This document shows, piece by piece, positions 53,864 to 64,000 of a stretch of 64,000 bases of DNA. The notes beneath the pieces are model-generated. The model saw only the letters and a program-made list of their open reading frames with translations. It ran no database searches and was not told where the DNA came from. Both the position numbers and the translations under genes were made by a program. Positions within the stretch are counted from its first letter, which is position 1, and each line of letters begins with the position of its first letter. This stretch comes from Piscicola geometra. Lineage: Eukaryota; Annelida; Clitellata; Hirudinida; Piscicolidae. The DNA lies in contig OX030956.1 in assembly GCA_943735955.1 (NCBI GenBank), positions 12,022,894-12,086,893 on the forward strand, written 5' to 3'.

Positions 53864-56800
53864 TCAAGCATCAACCACAGGCGGGGAGGCTTGGCAGCGT
53901 TCGAAGTACTTGTAGGTGGGGTTCTTGTAGCTGTTCACCTGCATCGAGGCAAGGTGCTTTTCCTCCGGTGAAGGTTGTGCCCCTTCTGTTGAGATAGTGG
54001 TGGTGTGGTGTGGGTTGATATGGGATGATGGTGGAGTGTGAGGTTCAAATAGGCATAATTGTATACAAAATAAATAGTAATCATTTTTAAATAAACCTTA
54101 TATAAACCAAATATCAATAAAAACGCTAAAAAGAGACAGTCACCTATGTCGCTGCGGCGAATTGCAGTCGATTCATCCCTTAACCGATTCACCCCATAAC
54201 CGATTCATCCCATAACCGATTCACCCCTTAACAGATTCACCCCATAACTGATTCACCCCTTAACCGATTCACCCCATAACCGATTCACTCCTCAACCGAT
54301 TCACCCCTCAACCGATTCACCCCTTAAAATAGTTAAAAACGGACTTTTTTCAAAATAAAATTGTAAATATAAAATAAAATTGTTAATATAAAATGAAATT
54401 TTAAATAAAAAATAAAATTTTAAATATAACATAAAATGTTAAATATAAAATAAAATGTTAAATATGAAATAATTTATTAAATTCAAAATACAAAATAAAA
54501 AATAAATTATTCAACACAAAATAAATTACTAAATACAAGGCACTTTTTTCAACCAATTCATTTTAGGGTTGTATTTTATGACAGCCTTTGGACAAAATGA
54601 ACCTTAAGGAATGATTCTTTTTAGAGTTAATTGAACTTTTTAGCAAGTAAAAGCGAAGCATACATTGGTAATTTTTAACATGGGGCAGATCATGCAGTTG
54701 ATTAGGAATTGATTAGGAAGTGAGGAAAAAACAGACTATTTTTAAAGAACATATAAAAACGGTGCTTTTTTCTCTTTCCTATCTATTTTCTTTCCAATCA
54801 GTTGACTTGAATCGTCCATCCTGCACATATCTCACTTCTACTGTATTTATACATTTATGCATATTTCCCAGTTTTTAGGCAATTCTTACTCGTATCTCAC
54901 ATCTCATGATAATTGTGAGAGAACTATGTATTAGTCGAAAACCTTGTTTAATTTGTCGAAAAAATAAAATTACGGTTAAAAGTACACTAGCTTACTGAAA
55001 GTAAACAACGAATATATACATCTGCCATTAATGGAGATTTCGTTACGGGGTTAACCTGGCTTCTATTCTTTTCCTGAATCATAAATTGAAAATAACTCCA
55101 AAATAATTATTTATTTGACAAAAAACACAAAAATATTTTTTCTCTTAAAAACCAATTCATGATATTAAATTGTCATTATTCAATAACCAGTTATTCAATA
55201 TAAAATATATTACATAAAATATACTATATAAAATACAAATATACTGGTATGAATATAAATATACTGGTATAAATATAAATATACTGGTATAAATATAAAT
55301 ATACTAGTATAAATATACTGGTATAAATATAAATATACTAGTATAAATATACTGGTATAAAAAATAAACATACTATAAAAAATATGAATATGCTATATAA
55401 AATATAAATATACTATAAATAATATAAATATGTTATATAAAATATAAATATACTATTAATAATATAAATATACTATTAATAATATAAATATACTATTAAT
55501 AATATAAATATACTATTAATAATATAAATATACTATTAATAATATAAATATACTATTAATAATATAAATATGTTATATAAAATATAAATATACTATTACT
55601 ATAATTATTACAAATATACTATTGAGGGGTGGATCGTTCAAGGGATGAATCGACTGCAACTCCATAAATATAACTTCAGAAATAACAAGTTTTGGATCTT
55701 TTTACAATGCGCGTACAAACAAACCGTTGATTTCCGTGATGGCCAATCAAAGCTATTTATTCTATAATTATCTATTTATTTTATAATTATCTATTTATTT
55801 TATAATTATCTATTTATTTTATAATTATCTATTTATTTTATAATTATCTATTTATTTTATAATTATCTATTTATTTTATAATGATCTATTTATTTTATAA
55901 TTATCTATTTATTTTATAATTATCTATTTATTTTATAATTATCTATTTAATTTATAATTATCTATTTATTTTATAATTATCTATTTATTTTATAATTATC
56001 TATTAATTTTATATTTATCTATTTATTTTATAATTATCTATTTATTTTATAATTATCTATTTATTTTATAATTATCTATTTATTTTATAATTATCTATTT
56101 ATTTTATAATTATCTATTTATTTTATAATTATCTATTTATTTTATAATTATCTATTTATTTTATAATTATCTATTTATTTTATAATTATCTATTTATTTT
56201 ATAATTATCTATTTATTTTATAATTATCTATTTATTTAATAATTATCTATTTATTTTATAATTATCTATTTATTTAATAATTATCTATTTATTTTATATT
56301 TTTTTAATATTTTATAATTTTTTAATATTTTTTAATTTTTTAAATATTTTATACTTTTTTAATATTTTATAATTTTTTTAATATTTTATACTTTTTTAAA
56401 TATGTTATAGTTTTTTTATATATTTTTTTAGATATATTTTATAATTTAAAAAAATATTTTGCAATTTATTTTATCTTTTTAAATAAATGTATTTATTCAT
56501 TTAAAAAAATTTTCATAGTTTTTTATTTATTTGTACAAATAATAGTTTTTTTTTTTTCATTATTTAAAAAATAATAATTTATTATTTTATTTTAGCAAAA
56601 TACCTATAAAAAATAAAGTCCGTTTTTAACTATTTTAAGGGGTGAATCGGTTGAGGGGTGAATCGGTTAAGGGGCGAATCGGTTATGGGGTGAATCGGTT
56701 ATGGGGTGAATCGGTTAAGGGGTGAATCGGTTAAAGGGTGAATCGACTGCATCCCGCTGCGGCTGCTGGCTTTGTTGTAGCCACTGCTGCTGCTGCCTTT

Positions 56801-58095
56801 GCGGTGCATCACCAAGACGCCAACTATTATCACCACCGCCACCGTCAGGGTGCCCACAGTGACTCCCAGAGGAATTGTGGTGCTGGAGTGGCTGGTGGAG
56901 GAGGCCTTCGAGAGGGGAATCTGGTGCTGAGGCAGGGAGGGGATGGAGGGTGGTGGTTGTGGTGGTGGTGCTGAGGGAGGGAGAGGAGGGAGGGTGGTGG
57001 TCGTGGTGGTGGTGGTGGTGAAGAAGAGAGGTGGAGGTGGTTTGGATGAGTGAGTCAGTGGCTTGAGGTTGATGGGAATTTTTCCAGTCCAGAAAAATAT
57101 TATTAAAATTTCTGATATCCATTATATCACTTACACTTGCAACATCATCGCAATCATTATCACTTCATCATTGCCAAAATCCTCACCACCATAAAAACTG
57201 CCAAAATCATCATCATTATCATCATAACCATCATCATCATCATCACCTGCTCTAGAGACATTCCATTCTTCTTGAAGCTGTCCGCCTCAGGTCTCCAGTA
57301 CTCCGGTTCAACACGAGCATCGTCTTTCATCCGATTCTTCTCTCGATCCTTCTCATCACTACTATCATCATCATCTTCCTCTTCATCTTTTTTTTCATCT
57401 TTATTATCATCATCTTTCTCATCATTTTTCTTATAATCACCTTTCTTATCAGTCAACACATCTTCACCAGCATCTTCCGCATCTTTTTCCAGCCATTCTT
57501 CCGCTTTAGATCCGACCACTTTTTTCTTTCCTGAATCATTTTCTAATGAGTCATCATAATCAGCATCATCCTTCTCCTCTCCTTCATCTTCATCATCGTT
57601 ATCACTAGCATCATCGGCTTCATCAACAAATCCCTCTTCATCATCGCCGTCACGTGAAGTTTCTTCATCATTATCATCCTTAGCTTCTTTTCCCTCTTCT
57701 TCTTCTTCTTCATCATCTAATGAACTACTGGTAGAAAGGGACGCAGAATCGAGAGTAGATTCATTGCCTTCTTCATTCTCTACATCTCCTTCTTCTTCTT
57801 CATCACCACCATCAGCTTCATCTTCATCTTCACTGAATACTTCATCATCATCATCATCAATGACATCATCCCCGAAATCATCATTATCACCTTGTCTCCT
57901 TCCTCCTCTTCCTCTTCCACCCTTCAACTCCATCCTTCTCCTCGTCTTTTCAACCGACTCTCCATTCTTCAAAGCTCTTTTACCATCCAATTCTTCTTCA
58001 TCATCATAAACATAATCATCATCATCACTACTATCTTCATCGTAATCTTTTTCTTCTTCTTCATCACCAACAACGGTAAACTCATCATCATCATT

Positions 58096-58133
<38 letters not shown>

Positions 58134-61100
58134 TCTCCACCTTCACCATGAAGCTAGCGTCAGCTGAGTGGTAGGCGTGCAAAGATTTCTCTGTGGGGTG
58201 ATCAGGGTTGAGGGGGAATCAAAAATGGAAGAAACAGAAAAAAAATAGAAAATTCAAAAATTCAAAAGGACTAAGGAGCGAAGTCATCAAAGTACTTGTA
58301 CGGAAAACCCTAACGAAACAAAAACGTCATTTTTCAACCAATCGACCGATTTTGTTTTTGATGTACTTCTGTGTCTTCCTGGGCAGTTTGTCGAGGAGGG
58401 ACAGTGCTTGGACCAAGTGTCTATCGAGTGATGAGATGTGGTTTGCCGATCGTTGCCTGATCGTTTCGGCGTAGGCGGCTTCGGTGTGGTTGTAGTGGCG
58501 GATGGTGTGCAGTCGGTCCTTGTGCAGCGCCTTGATGAACTTCTCGAGCGTCGTTACCACTCGCTTTGGGTCGGCCTGTGGTGGTGGTTGTTGTGGTGGT
58601 GGTGGTTGTGGTGGTTGTGGTTGTGGTGGTTGTTGTTGGTGGTTGTTGTGGTGGTTGTTGTGGTGGTTGTTGTGGTGGTGGTTGTTGTAATGGTGGTTGT
58701 TGTGGTGGTGGTTGTTGTGGTTGTGGCTGTGGTGGTGGTGGTTGTTGTGGTTGTGGTGGTTGTTTGTGATTGTTGTGGTTGTTGTGGTGGTAGTTGTTGT
58801 GGTGGTGGTTTTTGTTATTGGTGGTTGTTGTTGTAGTTGTGGTGATAGTCATGGCTGTATTTGTAATGGCATTTCGAAAAAATCGTCAATTAAAATTTGA
58901 AATAAATCTGAGAAAAAAACTTGCACACACTTCTTGCTCTCTCCCTATTTCCTCTCCCCCTCTCCTCCTTTCATTCCTTCTTATACTTAATCTCCCTCTT
59001 ATTTCCCCACATTTCATCTCCTCCCGCCTCACCATACGAGTGTTGTCGGGGGCAAAGGTGCTTTCCCGCGCCTCCTGCAGTTTCCGACTGACCACTTGCT
59101 CGTGCAGGTGTGACAGTTGCAACTTCTCGACACTGTTCTCAACTCTTTCCGCATCCAACATTTTCCGAAAACGCTGTGGGTGGAGGATGGATAGATGGAT
59201 GGATGGATAGATGGATGGATGGATGGATGGATGGATGGATGGATGGATGGATGGATGGATGGATGGATGGATGGATGGATGGATGGATGGATGGATGGAT
59301 GGATGGATGGATGGATGGATGGATGGATGGATGGATGGATGGATGGATGGATGGATGGATGGATGGATGGATGGATGGATGGATGGATGGATGGATGGAT
59401 GGATGGATGGATGGATGGATGGATGGATGGATGGATGGATGGATGGATGGATGGATGGATGGATGGATGGATGGATGGATGGATGGATGGATGGATGGAT
59501 GGATGTATGGATGGATGGATGGATGGATGGATGGATGGATGGATGGATGGATGGATGGATGGATGGATGGATGGATGGATGGATGGATGGATGGATGGAT
59601 GGATGGATGGATGGATGGATGGATGGATGGATGGATGGATGGATGGATGGATGGATGGATGGATGGATGGATGGATGGATGGATGGATGGATGGATGGAT
59701 GGATGGATGGATGGATGGATGGATGGATGGATGGATGGATGGATGGATGAATGGGGGTTAAGTGGGTGTGAGGATGGATGGATGGATGGGTGGAATGATA
59801 GATGGGTGGAAGTATTGATGGATGGATAGGGTTTAAATGAGTTTGAGGGTGGTGGGGGGTTGATTGCATGTCTGGGTGGCGAAGTGCTGGTAAGTGGATG
59901 GTTTGCTAGGTGAAAAAAAGTTGAAAAAAGTTTGTTATTCGAATATAATATATTGAAATATTATTTAAATATAATTTCTGAACTTATTACTTTTTTATTA
60001 TATTCAAATGAGCGGGAAAAGACGCACGCAAGAGTGAGGACGGACGCGGAATGAGGTTAACGAATGCAAGGTGAGCCTGTCACGCGAGTGAAGGCAGTGT
60101 TTGTGAGTGGAAATTGAAAACGAGGTTCAAAAAGCGAGCAATCTTGCGCTCCGTTTCAAGTGGACTTGAGGTTTACGACGGTGCCCGCTTCTTTATGACT
60201 TTCGGATTAATGTGGCTGCTACATTTTTTGAATGTTTTCCTGCAACACGCATAAAGCACAAGCGGTTGAGTTTCTCGAAGTAAGAAAGAATCTTGACTGA
60301 ATTTTGCGAAGTAAGCTTTGGAAAATTGAAACAAATCTCAAAGAAATGCGAGTAATTATGTGAGGTTTTCCACGATTATTTCTCGACTCATTATTTCAAA
60401 TTTAATCTGAGGCCATTTATGTTTAAGCATTTGAAATAATGTAACAGTATCTTGTAAGGACAACAGGTGTGGAAGCGATTAAGCATTAAGAACGTATGTT
60501 GCAATGCAACATTGTTTCATCGCATTAAAAGGCAAACGAAAGGAGGACGGAATTTGAAAACATAAATTCAAAAGAATAGTTGACAAGATATTAGAGCCGA
60601 AGTAGATTTTCAACTGTAATATAGTTAAATATTAATTTTTTATTTTACTTTTAATATTATTGAAATGATGTGACGGTTTGAAGCATGTAGGAATGTCGCA
60701 TTGTAAAGTAATTTTGCATTAAATAAATATTTAATATTCTGTTTTTTGCGTAAATACTACATATAGTGCATGCGTACTAGAGGTCGGACCTGGACGATTT
60801 TTCATTCCCGGTCCCGTCTCGTTCCCGAAATTTGTTTTCCCGTCCCATCCCGTTCCCGATGGGACATCAGAATTTTGATTCCCATCCCGTCCCGTTCCCG
60901 AAATTTGTTTTCCCGTCCCGTCCCGTTCCCGCAACTCGATTCCCGGTCCCGACCCGTTCCTGAAACTTTTTTTTATTTTTTCATTATCGCTACCGTTTTC
61001 ACTGGTCCCAAACTTGCTAGTTCTAACATTTCTTAAAATTTATTATTTGAAAGTCAGAGAATATTTCTTTTAAAAAAATTAAAAAAACACTATTTAAATT

Positions 61101-63020
61101 TCAAATATTTATTGAAATGAAATTATTGAAGTTAGTCATTGTTTTTGACTAATTCAATCAAGTCTTTATTGCTTTTCACACGGGTTAAACCGTTAAGAAT
61201 TTCAGCTTTCAAATTAGATGATTTTGGGTCTAAAGTTAAACGACCAGATATTGAAAAATTCAGTTCACAGGGAATATAACTTGCAGATATACTAAACAAA
61301 ATTTTGGCTACTTCTTGTAGTATTTTAAAATTGCTCATTTTACTCCAATAAACCAAAACATCTTTATAATCTTCAATTTTTTTGTGACGTATTTGCACAA
61401 TTCATCCTCTTCTGAATTTTTTTCTTCGTTCATTATTATTAATTCTTCAATAATGTTAGAAATATTTTTTTGACAAAATTCTTATTCTCCACAACTGCAA
61501 ATATAAAATCATTCGTATAATTTGATAGTAGAATAATTTTATTATAATTTTTACGTTATAAAAACAAACATAATAGGTCTAAATAACCATCATTTGATTT
61601 ATTTCTCAACGGCACTGCAGCTTGGTCTGGCTGTACAGAATAGAATTAAATTTTCTCTAATGAAAGTCTTGGTTTTTATTTCTTTCCTATCCCAAACTTT
61701 TTTCCAATTATTCTTTCATACTGGGGATGCAACAGACATGCTGTCATATGAATAAGATCAATGGCATCTTTTCTTTTGTCGAAATGATCAACTGAGCAAT
61801 CATTTAGAAATTAATCATTCAAATTCAAAGTATTAATTTATAAAAGTAAAATAATTTAACTGGCCATTTTGATTTAATCTGAAAAGGTTTCATCATCACC
61901 CATTTGTTCTAATCTCCCTAATCTTTGGATTCACCGTAACAACTTCAAATGTAGTGTTGGAGATTTTGACATTGGCAATGGTGGCTTCGTTATACATTTC
62001 TATTGCATTTAATACTTATTTCAAGTACGGAGTATCGATGAAATAAAGATTTTCCATGTTTAGAAGTTTTCTGAAAAAACATTGTTAAAGAATCCAATCC
62101 CAATAACTGTTATTCCCGTTTTTCCCGTTCCCGATTTAAAAGTTGATTCCCGTTCCCGACTTTTCCCGTCCCGAAATTAATTTTTATTCCCGTTCCCGCG
62201 GGAGTCCCGCAGGTACCCGCGGGTACCCGGTCAGATCGGGTACCCGGTCCGACCTCTAATGCGTACAGACAAATTGATTACAGATGTGTTATTTATAAGA
62301 GTCTAGATAAGATATTCTGAATAAAAAGATTTTTAATACATAAATTATACAGTGCTAAATCAACTTCTAAAACAAAGATTAAAATGATTTACAAGCGGAC
62401 ATTCATAACACTAATCAATGCATAAGCTTGCTTTTTATTACCAGGAAAAAAGAATAAATTAGAGAAAGAGAATGTTAAATTATGGCGTGCAATATTGGCA
62501 TGCAATCTCAACTGATTTATACGGGAGGAAGCATAAAGATGGGTCGATCGCCGGCAAGAAGAGACGACTTTTGAGCGCTTTATGCGACCGAGGAAATGCC
62601 TGGTGAATGATTGAGTGGAGGTGAGACGAAGTAGTCGCAGTCTTTTTATTTAAATCTTTTTATTTTATTTATTTAGTATAGCAGTGTCGCGAGAAAGAGG
62701 TGTTTGCAGAATGCCATTGTCAGTTCTTTTTGCAATTTGGAGCCTTTTGAGTGAGCGCCCCCCTTGCCACCTCTGACTTTCAGCGGAAGACATTTTCAAA
62801 AAGTCATCTCCGAATTCATCGTCGTCGTTAACGTCGTCGTCGTCGTCATCATCATAATCATCCACATCATTATCGCCATCATCACCATCATCATCATCAG
62901 CATCATCGCCATCACCGCCATCATCATCATCATCACCTCATCAATGGTTTCTACGATCTGCTTGAAGTGCGCTGGGTTGCCGTGTTTGCGAGTTCTCATC
63001 CGAGCCTCCCACCTGCTCTT
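53864..63020 (-). CDS. APP: amyloid precursor protein (APP/APPL) homologue, C-terminal six exons
   Basis: Exons on the minus strand: 63020-62937, 59173-59033, 58575-58347, 58190-57247, 57061-56756 plus 54150-54144, and 53985-53864. The E2 domain is coded by the first three: [40 protein letters not shown] then [15 protein letters not shown], and [20 protein letters not shown] then [15 protein letters not shown] 315-residue acidic exon follows. The next exon has a Pro/Thr linker and the membrane segment ([20 protein letters not shown], then LVMHRK). The last gives [19 protein letters not shown] then TYKYFER, the NPTY sorting signal. Every junction agrees in phase. APP proteins are single-pass receptors of neurons. 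The E1 domain lies outside the window. A foldback element splits the fifth exon. Confidence 0.86.
55380..55620. repeat. 20-bp AT-rich tandem array
   Basis: Unit AATATAAATATACTATTAAT, about seven clean copies plus degenerate ones back to 55190. It is absent from copy 1 of the foldback element. Confidence 0.85.
55760..56290. repeat. 19-bp tandem array, about 28 units
   Basis: Unit TATAATTATCTATTTATTT, the reverse complement of the 33843-34430 array. Confidence 0.93.
57247..58190 (-). other. acidic exon of the APP-like gene
   Basis: 314 complete codons plus a split codon. It is dominated by Asp/Glu runs from (GAT)n and (GAA)n, with ordinary edges: [18 protein letters not shown] at the start and [14 protein letters not shown] then KKNGMSLEQ at the end. 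In vertebrate APP the acidic stretch lies between E1 and E2; here a long one lies between E2 and the membrane. Confidence 0.75.
58576..58860. repeat. (GGT/GTT)n tract in an APP-like intron
   Basis: Nearly pure G/T on the plus strand, between two E2 exons. It forms a long CA-rich stretch just upstream of the acceptor CCACCACAG of the 58575 exon. Long ORFs crossing it are repeat translations. Confidence 0.85.
59195..59755. repeat. (ATGG)n microsatellite, about 140 units
   Basis: Almost perfect tetranucleotide repeat of about 560 bp in the APP-like intron directly upstream of the exon at 59173. Every frame is open, so the long apparent ORFs on both strands are artefacts. Confidence 0.97.
59756..60777. 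other. APP-like intron, no other feature
   Basis: Degraded ATGG sequence to about 59870, then unique AT-rich DNA with no ORF or TIR recognised. Confidence 0.45.
60778..62258 (-). mobile_element. hAT transposon with exact 8-bp TSD, in APP-like intron
   Basis: Ends TAGAGGTCGGACCTGG and, inverted, TAGAGGTCGGACCGGG. ATGCGTAC flanks both sides (60770-60777 and 62259-62266). Subterminal TTCCCGTCCCG-type repeats are dense at 60807-60960 and 62105-62200. The minus strand retains the hAT dimerisation domain at 61132-61398; the rest of the transposase is unreadable. Confidence 0.9.
61132..61398 (-). pseudogene. hAT transposase C-terminal dimerisation domain
   Basis: [20 protein letters not shown] then [13 protein letters not shown], and [20 protein letters not shown]. 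It corresponds to the FP.L..lA...L.ipaSs...ErlFS.aG block of hAT proteins, with ErlFS changed to ELNFS. 88 residues, ending at a stop, without the catalytic core. Confidence 0.72.
62267..62936. other. APP-like intron with (ATC/GTC)n
   Basis: Unique sequence to 62800, then GTC/ATC repeats up to the exon donor at 62936. A minus ORF here (Asp-rich) continues as [20 protein letters not shown] treat it as intron because the flanking exons join in phase without it. Confidence 0.5.
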
Positions 63021-63025
63021 CTGCA

Positions 63026-63290
63026 GCTGTGGTGGTGGTGATGGTAGTAGTAGTGGTGGTGGTGCTGCTGGTAGTAGTAGTGGTGGTGGTGGTGGTGATG
63101 GTAGTAGTAGTAGTGGTGGTGGTGGTGGTGGTGGTGATGGTAGTAGTAGTGGTGGTGGTGGTGATGGTAGTAGTGGTGGTGGTGGTGGTAGTAGTAGTGG
63201 TGGTATTGGTTGTAGTGCTGCTGGTAGTAGTAGGGATGGCTGTGGTGATAGTAGTTGTGATGGTAGTTGTTGTGGTTTTCGTTGTTATAT
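63026..63290. repeat. (GGT/AGT)n tract
   Basis: Plus-strand GGT and AGT repeats directly upstream (minus strand) of the 63020 exon; the Val-rich and Gly-rich ORFs are artefacts. Confidence 0.85.
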
Positions 63291-63399
63291 AATAGCTTTT
63301 GTAATAGGAGAAACTTTAGAATGTGATGTACTGTAAAATTAATGGTTTATTGGGTTGTGCTTGTAGGAACAGTAATGATGATAGTAGTGGTGAAAGTAG

Positions 63400-63548
63400 T
63401 GGTGATGATAGTTGTGGTGAAAGTAGTGGTGATTATAGTTGTGGTGATGATAGTAGTAGGGATATTTGTTGCGAAATCCTTTGAAAGTATTATCAAAGAA
63501 GGATTGATAGGCGTCGCACGGCTGGAGTCTTGCGACTTTGCAGGCCGC
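63400..63548 (-). CDS. possible further APP-like exon, weak
   Basis: The minus strand reads VARLQPCDAYQSFFDNTFKG then FRNKYP before running into a His/Tyr-rich microsatellite. DAYQSFFDN has some likeness to the DPYFTHFDP start of E2 in fly Appl. No donor GT was found, so this may be coincidence. Confidence 0.25.
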
Positions 63549-64000
63549 CAAGGAGGTAATTATTTAAGCGTATATTGCTCTCTGAAAGATCTATTCTGCA
63601 GCTAGGATATCATTAAGATTATTAAATTACATTAAGAGCTTAAAAAGTATGGAGATAAATATTATATAATGTTATTTTACTCAATGTTAATTTGATTATT
63701 CAGAAATATAAAGAAATTTATATTGAACTATTAAAAAATAAAATTGAATTAACACAAAATTATTTATTTTTCGAAATAATTGCGTTAAAAATAGTTCAGA
63801 AAGTTCAAAATATCCTTTTGAAACTTCGTGAAAGCTATTTTGCGATTAATGCACTTCTTTTGGAGACTTTTCAAGACTTCTTTTCTTGCCATTTGTAAAC
63901 AAATTTAAAATATAAATTACCGAGTATTTAAAATAAAGAGAAAAAACTTTCTTTACTTTTAAGCCTCTTAACAGTATTGAAGCTAATGCTTAAAGTATAG
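63549..64000. other. AT-rich, nothing recognised
   Basis: A short plus ORF (63692-63898) is Lys/Ile/Leu-rich without motif support. Confidence 0.4.

Larger units (their letters stand above)
54159..56755. mobile_element. foldback (FB/TU-like) element, copy 2, exact 8-bp TSD, inside the APP-like exon
   Basis: Left arm 54159-54336: GAATTGCAGTCGATTC followed by about ten 16-bp units. Right arm 56634-56755: the same units inverted (GGGGTGAATCGGTTAT), about seven, ending GAATCGACTGCATCCC. GCTGCGGC is duplicated at 54151-54158 and 56756-56763. The interior has a short AT array, the unique core (54560-55170, reverse of 34435-35060), a 20-bp array (55380-55620), a fragment of another terminus (55622-55662) and a 19-bp array (55760-56290). 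No ORF is present. The architecture recalls Drosophila FB and sea urchin TU elements. Confidence 0.9.

Noticed and set aside
59110..59869. Long ORFs of 179-327 residues on both strands (WMDG and HPSI repeats)
   Set aside because: They translate a pure (ATGG)n microsatellite that is stop-free in every frame; the coding content at the left edge is the APP-like exon only.
62665..62865. Asp-rich minus ORF as an extra APP-like exon
   Set aside because: The exons at 62937 and 59173 already join in phase and match the E2 helix order without it; no good acceptor precedes it.

Overview
The window is animal (metazoan) genomic DNA, not microbial. It holds split genes with GT-AG introns, three recognisable animal gene families, many transposable elements, AT-rich non-coding DNA, and microsatellites built on ATC, ATGG, AT and GGT. 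No operons, ribosome-binding sites or CRISPR arrays are present. The three host genes are an amyloid precursor protein (APP/APPL) homologue, a CDGSH iron-sulfur protein (CISD2 type) and an ARHGAP11-type RhoGAP. Together with the repeat families they suggest an invertebrate bilaterian, perhaps a lophotrochozoan (annelid or mollusc grade); the species cannot be fixed from sequence alone.

Layout. 1-3.4 kb: 5' part of a Ty3/gypsy LTR retrotransposon (minus strand, CsRn1-like gag), its pol broken by frameshifts. 4-6.4 kb: two RTE-like non-LTR fragments head to head, one carrying a tRNA-derived SINE. 8.26-10.2 kb: a decayed hAT element. 11.2-13.9 kb: an L2/CR1 tail and an unknown repetitive ORF. 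14.0-16.0 kb: an unrecognised two-exon small membrane-protein gene with a 187-bp satellite in its intron. 16.7-23.8 kb: CR1/L2 debris and a large partly tandem-duplicated hAT (ZMYM1/DUF4371-type) remnant with a second hAT-like element nested in it. 24.2-31.1 kb: a THAP-domain DNA transposon with inverted ends, flanked by 103-bp direct repeats, containing a nearly intact CR1-like retrotransposon. 33.2-36.3 kb: copy 1 of a foldback element. 36.3-38.4 kb: a broken CR1 element. 38.5-39.1 kb: CISD2-like gene (minus). 40.1-51.9 kb: ARHGAP11-like gene (plus), very rich in low-complexity sequence, with an open-frame RTE-like element at 46.6-50.5 kb. 53.9-63.0 kb: APP-like gene (minus), with foldback copy 2 (54.16-56.76 kb) inside the exon for its cytoplasmic tail and an hAT element (60.78-62.26 kb) in an intron.

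The most unusual content is a foldback (FB/TU-like) element family. Its inverted ends are arrays of a 16-bp unit (GATTCACCCCATAACC) and its interior is mainly 19-bp AT-rich arrays plus one unique core. Two copies occur in opposite orientation at 33.25 kb and 54.16 kb. The second has an exact 8-bp target duplication (GCTGCGGC) and splits the APP-like coding exon 15 bp from its splice donor. A second, unrelated miniature element of the same design (16-bp unit GGATAAAAAGTCCTCC, 8-bp duplication GAATTATT) lies between the divergent CISD2-like and ARHGAP11-like genes. Exon boundaries below were read by eye from splice motifs, phase and family similarity; no search was run.
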